From Bacteroidia bacterium (GTDB lineage: Bacteria > Bacteroidota > Bacteroidia > Bacteroidales > F082), in NCBI GenBank assembly GCA_021287165.1, contig JAJTAY010000033.1, forward strand, positions 124,001 through 188,000: a DNA stretch of 64,000 nucleotides. The letters run 5' to 3'. The notes under the pieces were generated by a model. That model saw nothing but the letters and a program-made list of their open reading frames with translations. It was not told the origin of the DNA and did no database searches. Both the position numbers and the translations under genes were made by a program. Below are positions 35,401 through 43,704 of this stretch, piece by piece; position 1 is the stretch's first letter; each line of letters opens with the position of its first letter.

Positions 35401-36602
35401 GGGTTAACGGTTGCCGTAGATTGGTTGTTGGCCGTCACCGGGTCGGTGTAATAATTGCCCATGGGTGCAAGGCTGGCCGTATTTGCATAATTGCCGCCGC
35501 TTTTCACGCGTGCGTAAAGAATTGCCTGCACTTCCTGGTAAGGGCTAAGATCCCCGATATTCCAATAAGGATTGGTCCAGTTGCCCGCCTGCAGGTTGAT
35601 ACTAAGAAACTCATAACCGGAAGGCAGCAAATCCTGCACACGGATGCTTCTTGCCAAGAATGGGCTGTTGTTTACCACCTTAATTAAGAAGCTGATTTGC
35701 TGGCCTACGCCTGGGTTGGGATGACTGGGTAGTTTGGTCACCATGACATCGCATGGAGGAAGTTGTGGACCGCAGGGTTGGGAATATGCAATACTGGCAC
35801 TATTAATGCGTGGTCCTGAAAATAGAGACAGATTGGGCGTTACAGAAGCATACCAATAACCCAGTTCCGGGGTACCCGAGAAACCGCTCGTGTAGATTTG
35901 TCCGTTTGCAACATAAATGGAATAGATTGAGCCTGTAATCGTGGAGCCTGATAGATAGATACTTCCGGGGTTATTGGTAAAAAGCCTCAGATTATCGGCG
36001 TTTATAAAGGAATTACCTAAATTGAGATCGCCGCTGGTATGACTGCCCGCAAAAAGTCCAGTATTTGTAATAGTGGCATAGTTGGAGCTTGTCCCCACAG
36101 TTTGCCAATGCATGCGTCCTGCTGTCGAAACACAAGAATTACTGATAAGCAGCGATGTAGGATACATAATCATATACCCTCCAACCCTGACAATGGCATC
36201 CTCCCACAGTATATTTCCCGAGTATAGGCTGTAGTAGGTAGTTGTGTAAGATGTTCCAAACACCTCAAAGCTGCCATTTTGTATCTTGAATGTGGCACTG
36301 GGGCTATTCATTGTAAAAGAAGAATTGCTTGATGCCCTGAGGCTCCCGCCATTATCAATAATCAACGAGGCACTGGAAGACAGTTGTATTGCCAGGGCAT
36401 AGGCATTCACCAGATTACCGTTGGTGATCCGCACTACATAATTACTGCCAATATAGGGCGATGGCGCCCCGCTCGCCCCTCCGCTGGTAGCCCAGATTGC
36501 AGGATTCGACCAGTCGCCGCTGGCAATACTGGTCCAGGTGGGCTGTGCCATCGCACTGAGGGCAACAACCACAAGGATAAAGCTAAGCACAATCCGTTTC
36601 AT
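32499..36602 (-). CDS. Giant surface protein: N-terminal beta region, six DUF11 repeats, one Big_9 unit, LruC/DUF4842 domain
   Basis: A 1367-residue exported protein. The signal peptide ends at SAMAQ. Residues 20-285 start IASGDWSNPAIWATSGG, the beta-helix-like opening seen in many Bacteroidota surface proteins. Six DUF11-type repeats follow (about 285-1005), each with a DLxxxKxxxNxxPxxGxxVxFTI opening, then one Big_9 unit (GPTAVDDVATGIKN) and an LruC domain (about 1100-1367) with the same DYDFNDLVIDYQFE core as the two paralogues. It has its own promoter 100 nt upstream and is the first gene of the locus. Confidence 0.85.
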   Translation of the reverse strand: MKRIVLSFILVVVALSAMAQPTWTSIASGDWSNPAIWATSGGASGAPSPYIGSNYVVRITNGNLVNAYALAIQLSSSASLIIDNGGSLRASSNSSFTMNSPSATFKIQNGSFEVFGTSYTTTYYSLYSGNILWEDAIVRVGGYMIMYPTSLLISNSCVSTAGRMHWQTVGTSSNYATITNTGLFAGSHTSGDLNLGNSFINADNLRLFTNNPGSIYLSGSTITGSIYSIYVANGQIYTSGFSGTPELGYWYASVTPNLSLFSGPRINSASIAYSQPCGPQLPPCDVMVTKLPSHPNPGVGQQISFLIKVVNNSPFLARSIRVQDLLPSGYEFLSINLQAGNWTNPYWNIGDLSPYQEVQAILYARVKSGGNYANTASLAPMGNYYTDPVTANNQSTATVNPQTTSDLQITKVVDNLYPVVNQNVTYTIQVKNNGPAAPANITVTDFLPSGLQYVSHTNSMGTFSTNIWTITGYQLNPGQTATLNLVARVLPTGSYINSATVQSELTDPNTSNNTASVSIYPQIADLALSITPSNLNPLYGENVTLDVQLTNNGPSTSNQANVNLVYYPGFQFVQATTQMGTFSGSTWSVGNLGANQTTSMSLILKVNSNTPQQITGSAGQQNFDPNGSNNYISILFQPTSAYDLAVQKTVDVANPYYDQVVTFTINALNTTPGTATGVVVTDLLPDGYTLINATPNAGTWEAPNWNIGSLPNGAWRTMLLTAKVLTTGSYANTATISGAQPDLNTANNSATASVSPRQTSDLEVQMEVSNTTPIVGSEISCTVRVINHGPHTALATRGPVTLHPGLQVISFNASGGNFLSPANYWEIGNMASGDEKTLSLQLKVNQGGTLPISPSFFCDNYDHNTSNNSKYIQIIPINAIDLKVEKTVNNANPDVGTNVVFTIKVFNLGNIQATNVVVEDQLPNGYQLVSVNVPYGSWNAPNWTLPAITPGMMFPMTITAKVLPTGQYNNTATASADQTDPNPSNNSATVAVIVVPLNGPTAVDDVATGIKNEVLSINALANDLPGDAPINPASVQLVAGTAPNPATQGSLTIDPATGLMTFTPVANFTGTVVTQYSINDMNSLAAQAQLTINIIEPLTNLYPATGPGTLAFEDLWPGKGDYDFNDLVIDYQFEMRGDLTNHVVNAVGTFTIKAFGAALENGFGFQLPATVDQTKLTVSGSRLTEGFIQLNSRGLEEGQDKATIIVFDNTFTQMQHPGIGIGVNTEPDAPYVEPVTIVINMNFEPGSTTLNDLNIGNFNPFLIVNKVRGHEIHLPNYLPTIKADASLFGKWEDASRPQQGKFYVTANNLPWGINLYQSFDYPKEKRDITQAYQKFVPWAVSGGVQFPDWYRNLPGYRNEQLIYQKRE

Positions 36603-36699
36603 GGCTCAACCGGTTTTTACAGCCTTCGCTTCGTCTTTTTCCGGCAGCAATATGCCTGATTTTCAGACAGAAACATAAGGCTGTATTATTAATGTATAT

Positions 36700-36731
36700 C
36701 AAAGATACGACACCTATAGCCGTGTTAACAA
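36700..36731 (-). promoter_or_regulatory. Promoter of the LruC surface-protein locus
   Basis: Minus-strand TTG (36729-36731), 21 nt, TATCTTTG (36700-36707). The inferred leader is about 90 nt. The remaining part of the 309-nt gap 36603-36911 holds only a small palindrome, TCCCAATTTGGGA, near 36833 and nothing else I can assign. Confidence 0.75.
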
Positions 36732-36911
36732 CTCTTTAACAAAAATCGTGCTCAGGCATTATCTAATTCATATTCAATTGTTTAAATAAATGGCTCGGGG
36801 ATTGGACATCCCAATAAAACAGCAAGACTCCCAAATTGGGACATTCATCAAGTGTTTTAACATCAGACTAGTAAAGATTTCTAATTATCCTGTAAATGAG
36901 CCCTTTACTTT

Positions 36912-38354
36912 TCAGGGCTTCCAGAAGCTCGGGCGCATCAAGGCCAAAACGGTATAGAACTCAAGGCGGCCAAGAAGCATCATCAACATTAGCGTCAACT
37001 TGGTTGGATCGGACAGGTGGGCAAAATTCGAAACAGGGCCTGTAGTGCCGAGTCCCGGTCCTATCCCTGCCATGCAGGTGGCCACTGATCCGGCAGAGGT
37101 GAGGCCGTCGTTGCCAAGGAAAACTAAAAGCACCGTACCAGCGGCGAAAATGAAAAGATAGGTAACGATAAAGTTGGCCACGTTAACCTGCGTTTCGATG
37201 CCCAGCGTTTTATCGTGAAGCCTTACCGGAATATAGCTTTGAGGATGCATTATCCTTTTAAAGTACGCCCGCAGCGATCTCCAGAAAATCAGGTGACGGA
37301 CCATCTTAATGCCGCCGGAGGTGGAACCCGTGCTCCCACCCAGAAACATGGCCAAAAAAATCAGATACCAGGCATAAACAGGCCACTGCAAATAATCATC
37401 TGTGGCAAAGCCGGTGCAGCTTATAATCGAAACGGTCTGAAATGCAGCATCCCTGAAAGCGCCTTCAACCCCTTTGTCCGATTCAAGATAAAGCATGATG
37501 GCTATTACTATACTAATCGTCAAGGTGGTTTTGAGGTAAAACCAAAACTCATTGTTCTGAAGAATTTTTCGTGGCTTTCCTGTTGCAAGCAGATAAAAAA
37601 CCAAATAATTGGTGGCCGCAAGAAACATGAAAATTGTAATAACGTACTGAATATATGGAGAGTAACCTGCGATGCTGTCGTTTTTGGGCGAAAAACCACC
37701 GGTGGCAACAGTGCCAAACGCATGGCACAGGCTTTCGAACAGATTCATTCCTCCCAGGAGCAGAAATACTACCTGAGCGATAGTGAGCGAAAGGTAGATG
37801 ATAACAAGGATCAGCCCCACCCTGCTGATGCGCGGCTGAATGCGCTCGTGAAATGAAGACTCCGACGAAAACAAGTGGTAACTCCCAATTTTGAGCGAAG
37901 GAAGAAGCACCACCACAAGCAGCACAATTCCAATACCACCAACCCAATGTGTCAGGCTTCGCCAGAAAAGTAATGCCTTTGGCAGGGCCTCAATATCGGT
38001 GAGAATGGAAGAACCAGTGGTGGTAAAACCTGAAAGCGATTCGAATAACGCATCCACCGGATTCGAAATTTGCCCCGAAATCAGATACGGCAAGGCGCCC
38101 GCAAGCCCCATCCCAACCCATGATAAAGAGACAGCGAGATATGCATCTCTTTTCGAAAAAACTGTCTCCTGATTGGCCTGCCTTGCAAAATAGAGCGCCG
38201 CACCGGATAGCATTGCGGTGATGGCCGCACTGTAAAGGAAGTAGAGCCAACCCTCTCCATAAATCCAGGCCACAGGGATGCACAAAACCATGAAAGCCGA
38301 AACAACAAGCAGGTTGGTATGCAGCACCTTAGCTATGACGGCCTGGCTAAACAT
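36912..38354 (-). CDS. trkH: TrkH-family potassium uptake channel subunit
   Basis: Inner-membrane K+ translocating subunit, normally gated by a cytoplasmic TrkA-type NAD-binding ring. The 480-residue protein has four pore-loop regions: SGFTTTGSSILTD, FGTVATGGFSPKN, ISCTGFATDDY and SVATCMAGIGPGLGTTGPV. It also has GGSTGSTSGGIKMVR, a TrkH signature, and ends with a conserved LGRLEFYTVLAL. No trkA gene lies beside it. A 6-bp hairpin overlaps the stop but lacks a T-run. Confidence 0.92.
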   Translation of the reverse strand: MFSQAVIAKVLHTNLLVVSAFMVLCIPVAWIYGEGWLYFLYSAAITAMLSGAALYFARQANQETVFSKRDAYLAVSLSWVGMGLAGALPYLISGQISNPVDALFESLSGFTTTGSSILTDIEALPKALLFWRSLTHWVGGIGIVLLVVVLLPSLKIGSYHLFSSESSFHERIQPRISRVGLILVIIYLSLTIAQVVFLLLGGMNLFESLCHAFGTVATGGFSPKNDSIAGYSPYIQYVITIFMFLAATNYLVFYLLATGKPRKILQNNEFWFYLKTTLTISIVIAIMLYLESDKGVEGAFRDAAFQTVSIISCTGFATDDYLQWPVYAWYLIFLAMFLGGSTGSTSGGIKMVRHLIFWRSLRAYFKRIMHPQSYIPVRLHDKTLGIETQVNVANFIVTYLFIFAAGTVLLVFLGNDGLTSAGSVATCMAGIGPGLGTTGPVSNFAHLSDPTKLTLMLMMLLGRLEFYTVLALMRPSFWKP

Positions 38355-38384
38355 AGTGCTTTAATTTAAAAGCTAAAACGGCCG

Positions 38385-38392
38385 CAAATGTA
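38385..38392 (-). promoter_or_regulatory. -7 box upstream of trkH
   Basis: The minus-strand TACATTTG fits TAnnTTTG, 30 nt before the trkH ATG; no TTTG at the usual distance. Confidence 0.5.
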
Positions 38393-38460
38393 ATACAATA
38401 GATTACCCATGCGCATCTCAAAATTGGCATTTAACAAAACGGGGCTATTTTGAAATCCAA

Positions 38461-38493
38461 CAAAAAAGCCACCTCTTATTGAGGCAGCTTTTA
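38461..38493 (-). terminator. Intrinsic terminator of the isocitrate dehydrogenase gene
   Basis: The minus-strand stem GCTGCCTC/GAGGTGGC (8 bp with two G-U pairs, loop AATAA) is followed by TTTTTTG. It also has T-rich sequence on the plus side. Confidence 0.8.
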
Positions 38494-38529
38494 ATTAAAT
38501 TGGACTTATAACCTGAAGTGATCAAACTT

Positions 38530-39999
38530 TTACTGTCCTCCACTGAGGCTGTAGGCTCTTTGACCGTCGATATAGTACAGGTTTTCGAGCTTGATCCACT
38601 TCAAGCCTTCTGCTTCAACCCTGCTGAGCAGTTCGCGTATATGAGCATGGGTGGCAGGGCTGTTGTTGTCGCGGCGTTCGAAACGGCAGCGCCAGTGGTC
38701 GGTGCAAAATGTTTCGGGATGATGACCGGGATACACCAACTGACCGCGGTTGCTGATCATTACCAGCTTCAGATGCTCGCCGGCAATGGCCTCAAGCTTG
38801 TGACCAAGCGTCTGTGCGTCGATCACGCCGTCGTGGATAAACACGTCCGAGCCTACGAGCTCGGTTTTCTGGTCACGAACATTTTTAAAGGTCGGCTTCT
38901 TGGCCTGTACCGAAACCGGATTGCCATAATCGGCAACCTTAAGGGTCGAGGGTTTCTGTCCCAGACGCTCAATAACGGCCTGTGCAAACTCGCGCGTCCC
39001 TACCTCGGTGTAATTGGTTTCGCCGGTTTCCTTGATTTTTCTTGCAAGGTCGTAGGTCACAACACGATCTTCGATGGTTTTGAGCCAGGCATTGTGGATT
39101 TTTTCGGCCACATCGTTCTGACCAATATGCAGCAGCATAAGGATGGCGCCGTGCAACAAGCCTGATGGATTTGCAAGGTTTTGACCTGCCCTGCGGGGAG
39201 CCGATCCGTGGATAGCCTCGAACATGGCATACTCGTCGCCAATGTTGGCACTTCCTGCAAGTCCTACCGAACCGGCCACCTGGGCGGCCACGTCGGAGGC
39301 AATATCGCCATAAAGGTTTGGCATTACTATTACGTCAAAATCGGCCGGACTGTCGGCTATTTTGGCCATGCCAATATCAATGATCCAGTGTTCCTGTTCA
39401 ATATCCGGATATTCTTTGCCCACCTCGTCGAACACCTTGTGAAACATGCCATCGGTCAATTTCATGATGTTGTCCTTGGTCATGCAGGTGAGTTTTTTTC
39501 GCCCCTGGCTGCGGGTAAACTCAAAGGCATAGCGGATAATCTTTTCTGTACCAGGACGTGTGAGGATTTTCAGACACTGAAATACCTCCGGCGTTTGCTG
39601 GTGTTCGATGCCGGCGTAGAGGTCCTCTTCATTTTCGCGCACAATCACCAGATTCATCTTGGGGTGTGCCGATGGCACAAAAGGATGATAGCTTACGGCC
39701 GGCCTTACGTTGGAATAAAGCCCAAAAGTTTTGCGCACATTCACATTGAGGCTCTTGTAACCACCGCCCTGCGGAGTGGTGATCGGCGCCTTGAGGAAAA
39801 TCTTGTTTCGCCTGAGTATCTCCATCGACTCCGGACTGATGCCCGAGCTGTTTCCGGCCAGATAAACCTTTTCGCCAACTTCAATATAATCGGCTTCGAT
39901 GCGCGCTCCGGCAGCCATTAAAATCTCCATAGTGGCATCCATGATTTCCGGGCCGATGCCGTCGCCGCGTGCAATGGTAATACGTTGTTTTGTTTCCAT
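38530..39999 (-). CDS. icd: Isocitrate dehydrogenase, IMDH-like type with C-terminal extension
   Basis: TCA-cycle enzyme that decarboxylates isocitrate to 2-oxoglutarate. The ATG at 39999 (METKQRITIARGDGIGPEIM) is chosen over an in-frame start 78 nt upstream because the family begins just before the nucleotide-binding GDGIGPEI. The substrate motif is GGGYKSLNVNVRKTFGLYSN, and the metal-binding region is NLYGDIASDVAAQ with EAIHGSAPRRAGQ. After a core of about 345 residues there is a C-terminal domain of about 140 residues, as in the Thermus/Rickettsia-type enzymes. The total of 489 residues fits that type. NAD or NADP preference cannot be read by eye. It is monocistronic, with its own promoter and terminator. 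Confidence 0.9.
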   Translation of the reverse strand: METKQRITIARGDGIGPEIMDATMEILMAAGARIEADYIEVGEKVYLAGNSSGISPESMEILRRNKIFLKAPITTPQGGGYKSLNVNVRKTFGLYSNVRPAVSYHPFVPSAHPKMNLVIVRENEEDLYAGIEHQQTPEVFQCLKILTRPGTEKIIRYAFEFTRSQGRKKLTCMTKDNIMKLTDGMFHKVFDEVGKEYPDIEQEHWIIDIGMAKIADSPADFDVIVMPNLYGDIASDVAAQVAGSVGLAGSANIGDEYAMFEAIHGSAPRRAGQNLANPSGLLHGAILMLLHIGQNDVAEKIHNAWLKTIEDRVVTYDLARKIKETGETNYTEVGTREFAQAVIERLGQKPSTLKVADYGNPVSVQAKKPTFKNVRDQKTELVGSDVFIHDGVIDAQTLGHKLEAIAGEHLKLVMISNRGQLVYPGHHPETFCTDHWRCRFERRDNNSPATHAHIRELLSRVEAEGLKWIKLENLYYIDGQRAYSLSGGQ

Positions 40000-40114
40000 C
40001 TGGGTTATTATTGCTTTTTGAAATGAATGGTCACTACACTTAATCAGCTCATCTTCAACGATATGCCTAAATTGCAAACTACGCAGATCCTATAATGGCA
40101 CTGCTGAAAACATG

Positions 40115-40145
40115 CAAATTTAACACTTTCAACCCAATGCCCAAA
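40115..40145 (-). promoter_or_regulatory. Promoter of the isocitrate dehydrogenase gene
   Basis: Minus-strand TTTG (40142-40145), 19 nt, TAAATTTG (40115-40122). The inferred leader is about 110 nt. Confidence 0.75.
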
Positions 40146-40175
40146 GTGACCGAAACCGGCTAATGCGGCAATCAT

Positions 40176-40183
40176 TATCTTTG
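40176..40183 (+). promoter_or_regulatory. -7 box upstream of gldA
   Basis: TATCTTTG, 22 nt before the gldA ATG, divergent from the icd promoter; a -33 element is not clear. Confidence 0.6.
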
Positions 40184-40205
40184 CCGTGTTGGAACGAAAA
40201 GAGGC

Positions 40206-41126
40206 ATGTCGGTTATTGTAGAAAAAGTAAGCAAACTTTATGGCGAGCAGCGCGCCCTCGACGCGGTAAGCCTGAGCATCAGCAAAGGGGAAATAGTGGG
40301 TCTGCTTGGTCCGAACGGAGCCGGCAAATCGACCCTCATGAAAATCCTGACCTGTTTTATACCGCCCACTATGGGAAAAGCCTCGGTGATGGGTCACGAT
40401 GTTCAGGATGAGCCGCTTGCAGTTCAACGTGCTGTAGGCTACCTGCCCGAAACCAATCCCCTCTACACGGATATGTACATCCGCGAATACCTGTCGTTCG
40501 TTGCCGGATTGCACGGTTTAAAAGGTAAAAATGCCGAAAAACGCATCGAAGAGCTGATTGCATTAACAGGGCTTGAAGTTGAGATCCACAAGAAGATAGG
40601 CATGTTGTCGAAAGGCTACCGGCAACGCGTGGGCCTGGCGCAGGCCATGATGCACGAACCCGAGGTGCTCATTCTCGACGAGCCAACAGCCGGGCTTGAC
40701 CCCAATCAATTGCTCGAAATCAGGCAGTTGATAAAAGATATCGGTAAAGAAAAAACCGTTATTCTGTCCACGCACATCATGCAGGAGGTTGAAGCCGTTT
40801 GCAATCGCGTTGTTATCATCAACAAAGGCCGCATAGTAGCCGACGATACCACCGAAAACATCACCCGTGGAGCCGGAACCGATATTGTAGAGGTCGAATT
40901 TGGCAAACCAGTTGACAAACAGTTGCTTACCCTCATCGATGGCCTCAAAAATGCAAGACGTGTAAAAGACAATATCTGGCAACTCGAAGCAAAACAAGGC
41001 GCAGATGTGCGTCCGGGCCTGATGCGCTGGGCGGCCGAACGTGGCATAACCATACTGTCGATGAAAAGCACGAGCCGGAGCATGGAGGAATCCTTCCATC
41101 AGCTTACCGGGCAAAATAAGCGCTGA
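40206..41126 (+). CDS. gldA: GldA-like ABC transporter ATP-binding protein
   Basis: ATPase subunit of an ABC exporter, the form called GldA in gliding flavobacteria. The 306 residues include Walker [13 protein letters not shown] (about 34-45), the Q-loop YLPETNPLY, the signature LSKGYRQRVGLAQAM, Walker B LILDEPTAGLDPNQ and the switch STHIMQEVE. The C-terminal 80 residues form the extra domain of this subfamily. The gene is widespread in non-gliding Bacteroidota, and no gldF/gldG permease lies beside it, so motility should not be inferred from it. Confidence 0.85.
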   Translation: MSVIVEKVSKLYGEQRALDAVSLSISKGEIVGLLGPNGAGKSTLMKILTCFIPPTMGKASVMGHDVQDEPLAVQRAVGYLPETNPLYTDMYIREYLSFVAGLHGLKGKNAEKRIEELIALTGLEVEIHKKIGMLSKGYRQRVGLAQAMMHEPEVLILDEPTAGLDPNQLLEIRQLIKDIGKEKTVILSTHIMQEVEAVCNRVVIINKGRIVADDTTENITRGAGTDIVEVEFGKPVDKQLLTLIDGLKNARRVKDNIWQLEAKQGADVRPGLMRWAAERGITILSMKSTSRSMEESFHQLTGQNKR

Positions 41127-41154
41127 GATATTTCAGGCATAAACATATTTGCCT

Positions 41155-41162
41155 TACTTTTG
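41155..41162 (+). promoter_or_regulatory. -7 box of the metK transcript
   Basis: TACTTTTG fits TAnnTTTG and would start RNA near 41168, just upstream of the SAM-II-like element. Confidence 0.55.
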
Positions 41163-41195
41163 CCGCCAATTGCAATCCGCCCTTTGCGGAACGCA

Positions 41196-41246
41196 GTGTG
41201 GAAAGATTTGATTGATTGCAACCACGTAAAAAAATGCTAAAACAAT
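41196..41246 (+). ncRNA. SAM-II-type S-adenosylmethionine riboswitch upstream of metK
   Basis: The element fits the SAM-II pseudoknot. Stem P1 is GTGTGG (41196-41201) with CCACGT (41222-41227). Loop 1 holds GATTT (41205-41209) and ATTGCAA (41215-41221), and the 3' strand holds TGCTAAAA (41235-41242). Pseudoknot pairing is GCA (41218-41220) with TGC (41235-41237), and ATTG (41211-41214) with CAAT (41243-41246). The U-rich ligand-pocket positions (41208, 41209, 41217, 41238) line up with the Sargasso Sea metX aptamer as I remember it. The pairing differs in sequence but keeps complementarity. It lies 65 nt before metK, the SAM synthetase gene, as expected for feedback control. Called from memory, without a covariance search. 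Confidence 0.75.
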
Positions 41247-41311
41247 AGTTTGGCCTTTCAATCACACCTTCCCGCATTTACTTGATTGTCTAACAGTTAA
41301 ACACAATTGTT

Positions 41312-42628
41312 ATGGGCTTTTTTTTCACATCCGAGTCGGTATCGGAAGGCCATCCGGATAAAGTTGCCGACCAGATTTCTGATGCCATACTCGACGAGAT
41401 GCTCCGGTTTGATCCCGAATCAAAGGTGGCTGTCGAAACTATGGTCACAACAGGTTTGGTGGTTGTTGCCGGTGAGGTAAAAACTACGGGCTATGTTGAC
41501 CTGCACCATGTGATTCGCAACACCATCAACGAAATAGGCTATACCAAGGACACCTACCGTTTTGATGGCAACTCCTGCGGCGTTATTTCGGCCATTCACG
41601 GGCAGTCGCCGGATATCAATCAGGGCGTTGAACGGCAGAAAGCCGAAGATCAGGGTGCGGGCGATCAGGGTATGATGTTTGGTTATGCCTGCCGCGAAAT
41701 GGACAATTTTATGCCCCTGAGCACCGAACTTGCCCATTTGTTGCTGCAGGAGCTTGCAGCTATTCGCAAAGAAGGAAAACAGATGACCTATTTGGGGCCT
41801 GACGCCAAATCGCAGGTTACCATCGAATACGAAAACGGCTGGAAACCTATTCGCATCGATACCATCGTTGTTTCGACACAGCATGACCAGTTCATGACCG
41901 ACGACGAAGCAATGCTTAGGGTTATTAATGAAGATGTAAAGAATATTTTACTTCCCAGAGCCAAGGCCAAACTTCCCGAAAAATATCGCAAGCTGATGGA
42001 AAGCGAACACCTTAAGCTTTTCGTAAACCCGACAGGAAAATTTGTGATCGGCGGACCTCACGGAGATTCAGGCCTCACCGGACGCAAAATTATCGTGGAC
42101 ACCTATGGCGGACGCGGCGCACATGGCGGAGGCGCTTTTTCGGGCAAAGACTCTTCAAAAGTGGACCGCTCCGCAGCCTATGCGGCAAGGCATATTGCCA
42201 AGAACATTGTTGCAGCGGGCCTAGCCGACGAAGTGCTTGTGCAGGTGGCCTATGCCATTGGTGTAGCCGATCCCGTGGGCTTTTATGTGAACACATTTGG
42301 CACTGCCAAAGTCAAGGACGCCAGTGGCAGCATATTGAGCGACAGCGAAATAGCTGCCAGAATCCAAAAGATTGAAAAATTCAACCTGAGGCCTTATCAT
42401 ATTGTAAAACGCTTCGGGCTGAAGCAGCCCATCTTCAAAAAAACGGCAGCCTATGGTCATTTTGGCCGTGATCCCTTTGTAGATGAAGTGGAAGTTTATT
42501 ACGAAAACGGAGCCGATCGTGTCGACACAAACGGAAACGGTAAAAAACGCTACTTCAAAAAAGTGCAGTTTTTCGGTTGGGAGAAGACCGATGCCGTCGA
42601 TGACATCAAGGTCGCTTTTGGTCTTTAG
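41312..42628 (+). CDS. metK: S-adenosylmethionine synthetase
   Basis: Makes SAM from methionine and ATP. The 438-residue protein starts [21 protein letters not shown] and contains [26 protein letters not shown] and [29 protein letters not shown], the standard ATP/Met-binding loops. The length is slightly above the 380-400 of many homologues, as is common in this phylum. Expression is probably regulated by the SAM-II-like element in its leader. SAM is used by QueA, which is also encoded in this window. Confidence 0.97.
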   Translation: MGFFFTSESVSEGHPDKVADQISDAILDEMLRFDPESKVAVETMVTTGLVVVAGEVKTTGYVDLHHVIRNTINEIGYTKDTYRFDGNSCGVISAIHGQSPDINQGVERQKAEDQGAGDQGMMFGYACREMDNFMPLSTELAHLLLQELAAIRKEGKQMTYLGPDAKSQVTIEYENGWKPIRIDTIVVSTQHDQFMTDDEAMLRVINEDVKNILLPRAKAKLPEKYRKLMESEHLKLFVNPTGKFVIGGPHGDSGLTGRKIIVDTYGGRGAHGGGAFSGKDSSKVDRSAAYAARHIAKNIVAAGLADEVLVQVAYAIGVADPVGFYVNTFGTAKVKDASGSILSDSEIAARIQKIEKFNLRPYHIVKRFGLKQPIFKKTAAYGHFGRDPFVDEVEVYYENGADRVDTNGNGKKRYFKKVQFFGWEKTDAVDDIKVAFGL

Positions 42629-42650
42629 TTGTTAGCCGGCAACCTGAAAT

Positions 42651-42688
42651 AAATGCGGTATTCAGCAAAACTGTTTACCGCATTTTTT
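42651..42688 (+). terminator. Intrinsic terminator of metK
   Basis: A 10-bp stem AAATGCGGTA/TACCGCATTT (42651-42660 and 42676-42685) with a 15-nt loop and T-run through 42688. Confidence 0.8.
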
Positions 42689-42716
42689 ATTTACTTTCGG
42701 ACTGAAAATCAACTCC

Positions 42717-43064
42717 ATGTATCACGATGAAATCAGGCAGCACTGCCTTTCGAAGCCCCACGTAACTGAAAGCCTGCCATTTGACGACCAAACCCTTGTT
42801 TTTAAAGTGGGCGATAAAATCTTTGCTGTGCTTAGTCTCGACGAGCCCACACTGGCCGTGAAGGCCAGTCCGGACGAAGTGTTGTTCCGATTGGAACATT
42901 ACCCCGAGGCGCGGCCACCACGTTATTTCGATAAGCGACACTGGCATTTTGTGCACTTCGAAACCCAAACCAATGAAAACCTGTTACGTGAATGGATTGA
43001 CAGGTCTTATAATCTTATCGTGGAAAGCCTGCCCAAAAAGATCAGGGCTTCGCTAAATCTATGA
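42717..43064 (+). CDS. MmcQ/YjbR family protein
   Basis: A small soluble protein (115 residues) of the DUF419 family with a CyaY-like/DNA-binding-like fold and unknown role. Recognised from the pattern CLSKPHVTESLPFDDQTLVFKVGDKIFA, a central LKASPDEV-like segment (here LAVKASPDEVLFRLE) and HWHFVHFE near the end. It is convergent with the thioredoxin gene, leaving only 3 nt between the two stops. Confidence 0.85.
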   Translation: MYHDEIRQHCLSKPHVTESLPFDDQTLVFKVGDKIFAVLSLDEPTLAVKASPDEVLFRLEHYPEARPPRYFDKRHWHFVHFETQTNENLLREWIDRSYNLIVESLPKKIRASLNL

Positions 43065-43067
43065 TTC

Positions 43068-43499
43068 TTAAGCTAAGTGCTTATCAATCAGTTTCTCCAA
43101 AGCCTGTTTTGGCCTGACGCCCACCAGCTGTTCAACAGGCTTTCCATCCTTGAAAATCATTAAGGTAGGTATGCTCCGGATGCCATATTTTGTTGCCGTT
43201 GCCTGATTCTCGTCCACATTTAGCTTACCTACCTTTGCCTTGCCCTCGTATTTATTTGCAAGGTCGGCTACAATTGGCCCAACCACTTTGCATGGCCCGC
43301 ACCAGGGCGCCCAAAAATCAACAAGGATCAAACCGGATTTCACTGTATTTGAAAAGTTTTTATCGTCCAGATGAATAACATTAGAGTCATCTACCTGATC
43401 CGATCCTTTCATCAATTCTTTAAACTGTTTGACACGTCTGTATATTAAAACAACCATCAGCAGAATAACAAGTCCCCAGAGCAGATAAGCATAGTTCAT
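43068..43499 (-). CDS. Membrane-anchored thioredoxin
   Basis: A 143-residue thioredoxin-fold protein. An N-terminal transmembrane helix (about residues 4-20) and basic stretch YRRVKQFKE are followed by a full thioredoxin domain (about 40-143) with [15 protein letters not shown] and the cis-Pro region [11 protein letters not shown]. The short N-terminus and a positive-inside patch after the helix suggest an N-out, C-in topology with the domain facing the cytoplasm; this is inference. It probably acts as a thiol-disulfide reductase near the membrane. Confidence 0.88.
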   Translation of the reverse strand: MNYAYLLWGLVILLMVVLIYRRVKQFKELMKGSDQVDDSNVIHLDDKNFSNTVKSGLILVDFWAPWCGPCKVVGPIVADLANKYEGKAKVGKLNVDENQATATKYGIRSIPTLMIFKDGKPVEQLVGVRPKQALEKLIDKHLA

Positions 43500-43516
43500 A
43501 AGCGATGTTTTGGGCG

Positions 43517-43524
43517 CAAAGCTA
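43517..43524 (-). promoter_or_regulatory. -7 box of the thioredoxin gene
   Basis: Minus-strand TAGCTTTG, 17 nt before the start. In the rest of 43525-43704 I see no clear promoter for the plus-strand glycosyltransferase. Confidence 0.5.
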
Positions 43525-43704
43525 CGGAAATGACAAATTCGGTTTCCATTAACTTAACTGGTATCCAATTGGTATTCTGCATCATAGATTAGCTCGATAT
43601 TTTGATCAGTAAAATTTAATCTCTGTATTGAAGTGAAAATCAAAGTTTTATTTTTATCGGGCAGATTTCCTTTATAAATTTCCACCCTAAAGTTCTGTTG
43701 TGCG

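Noticed and set aside
40206..41126. gldA as evidence of gliding motility
   Set aside because: GldA-like ATPases occur in non-gliding Bacteroidota, and no other gliding gene is in the window.
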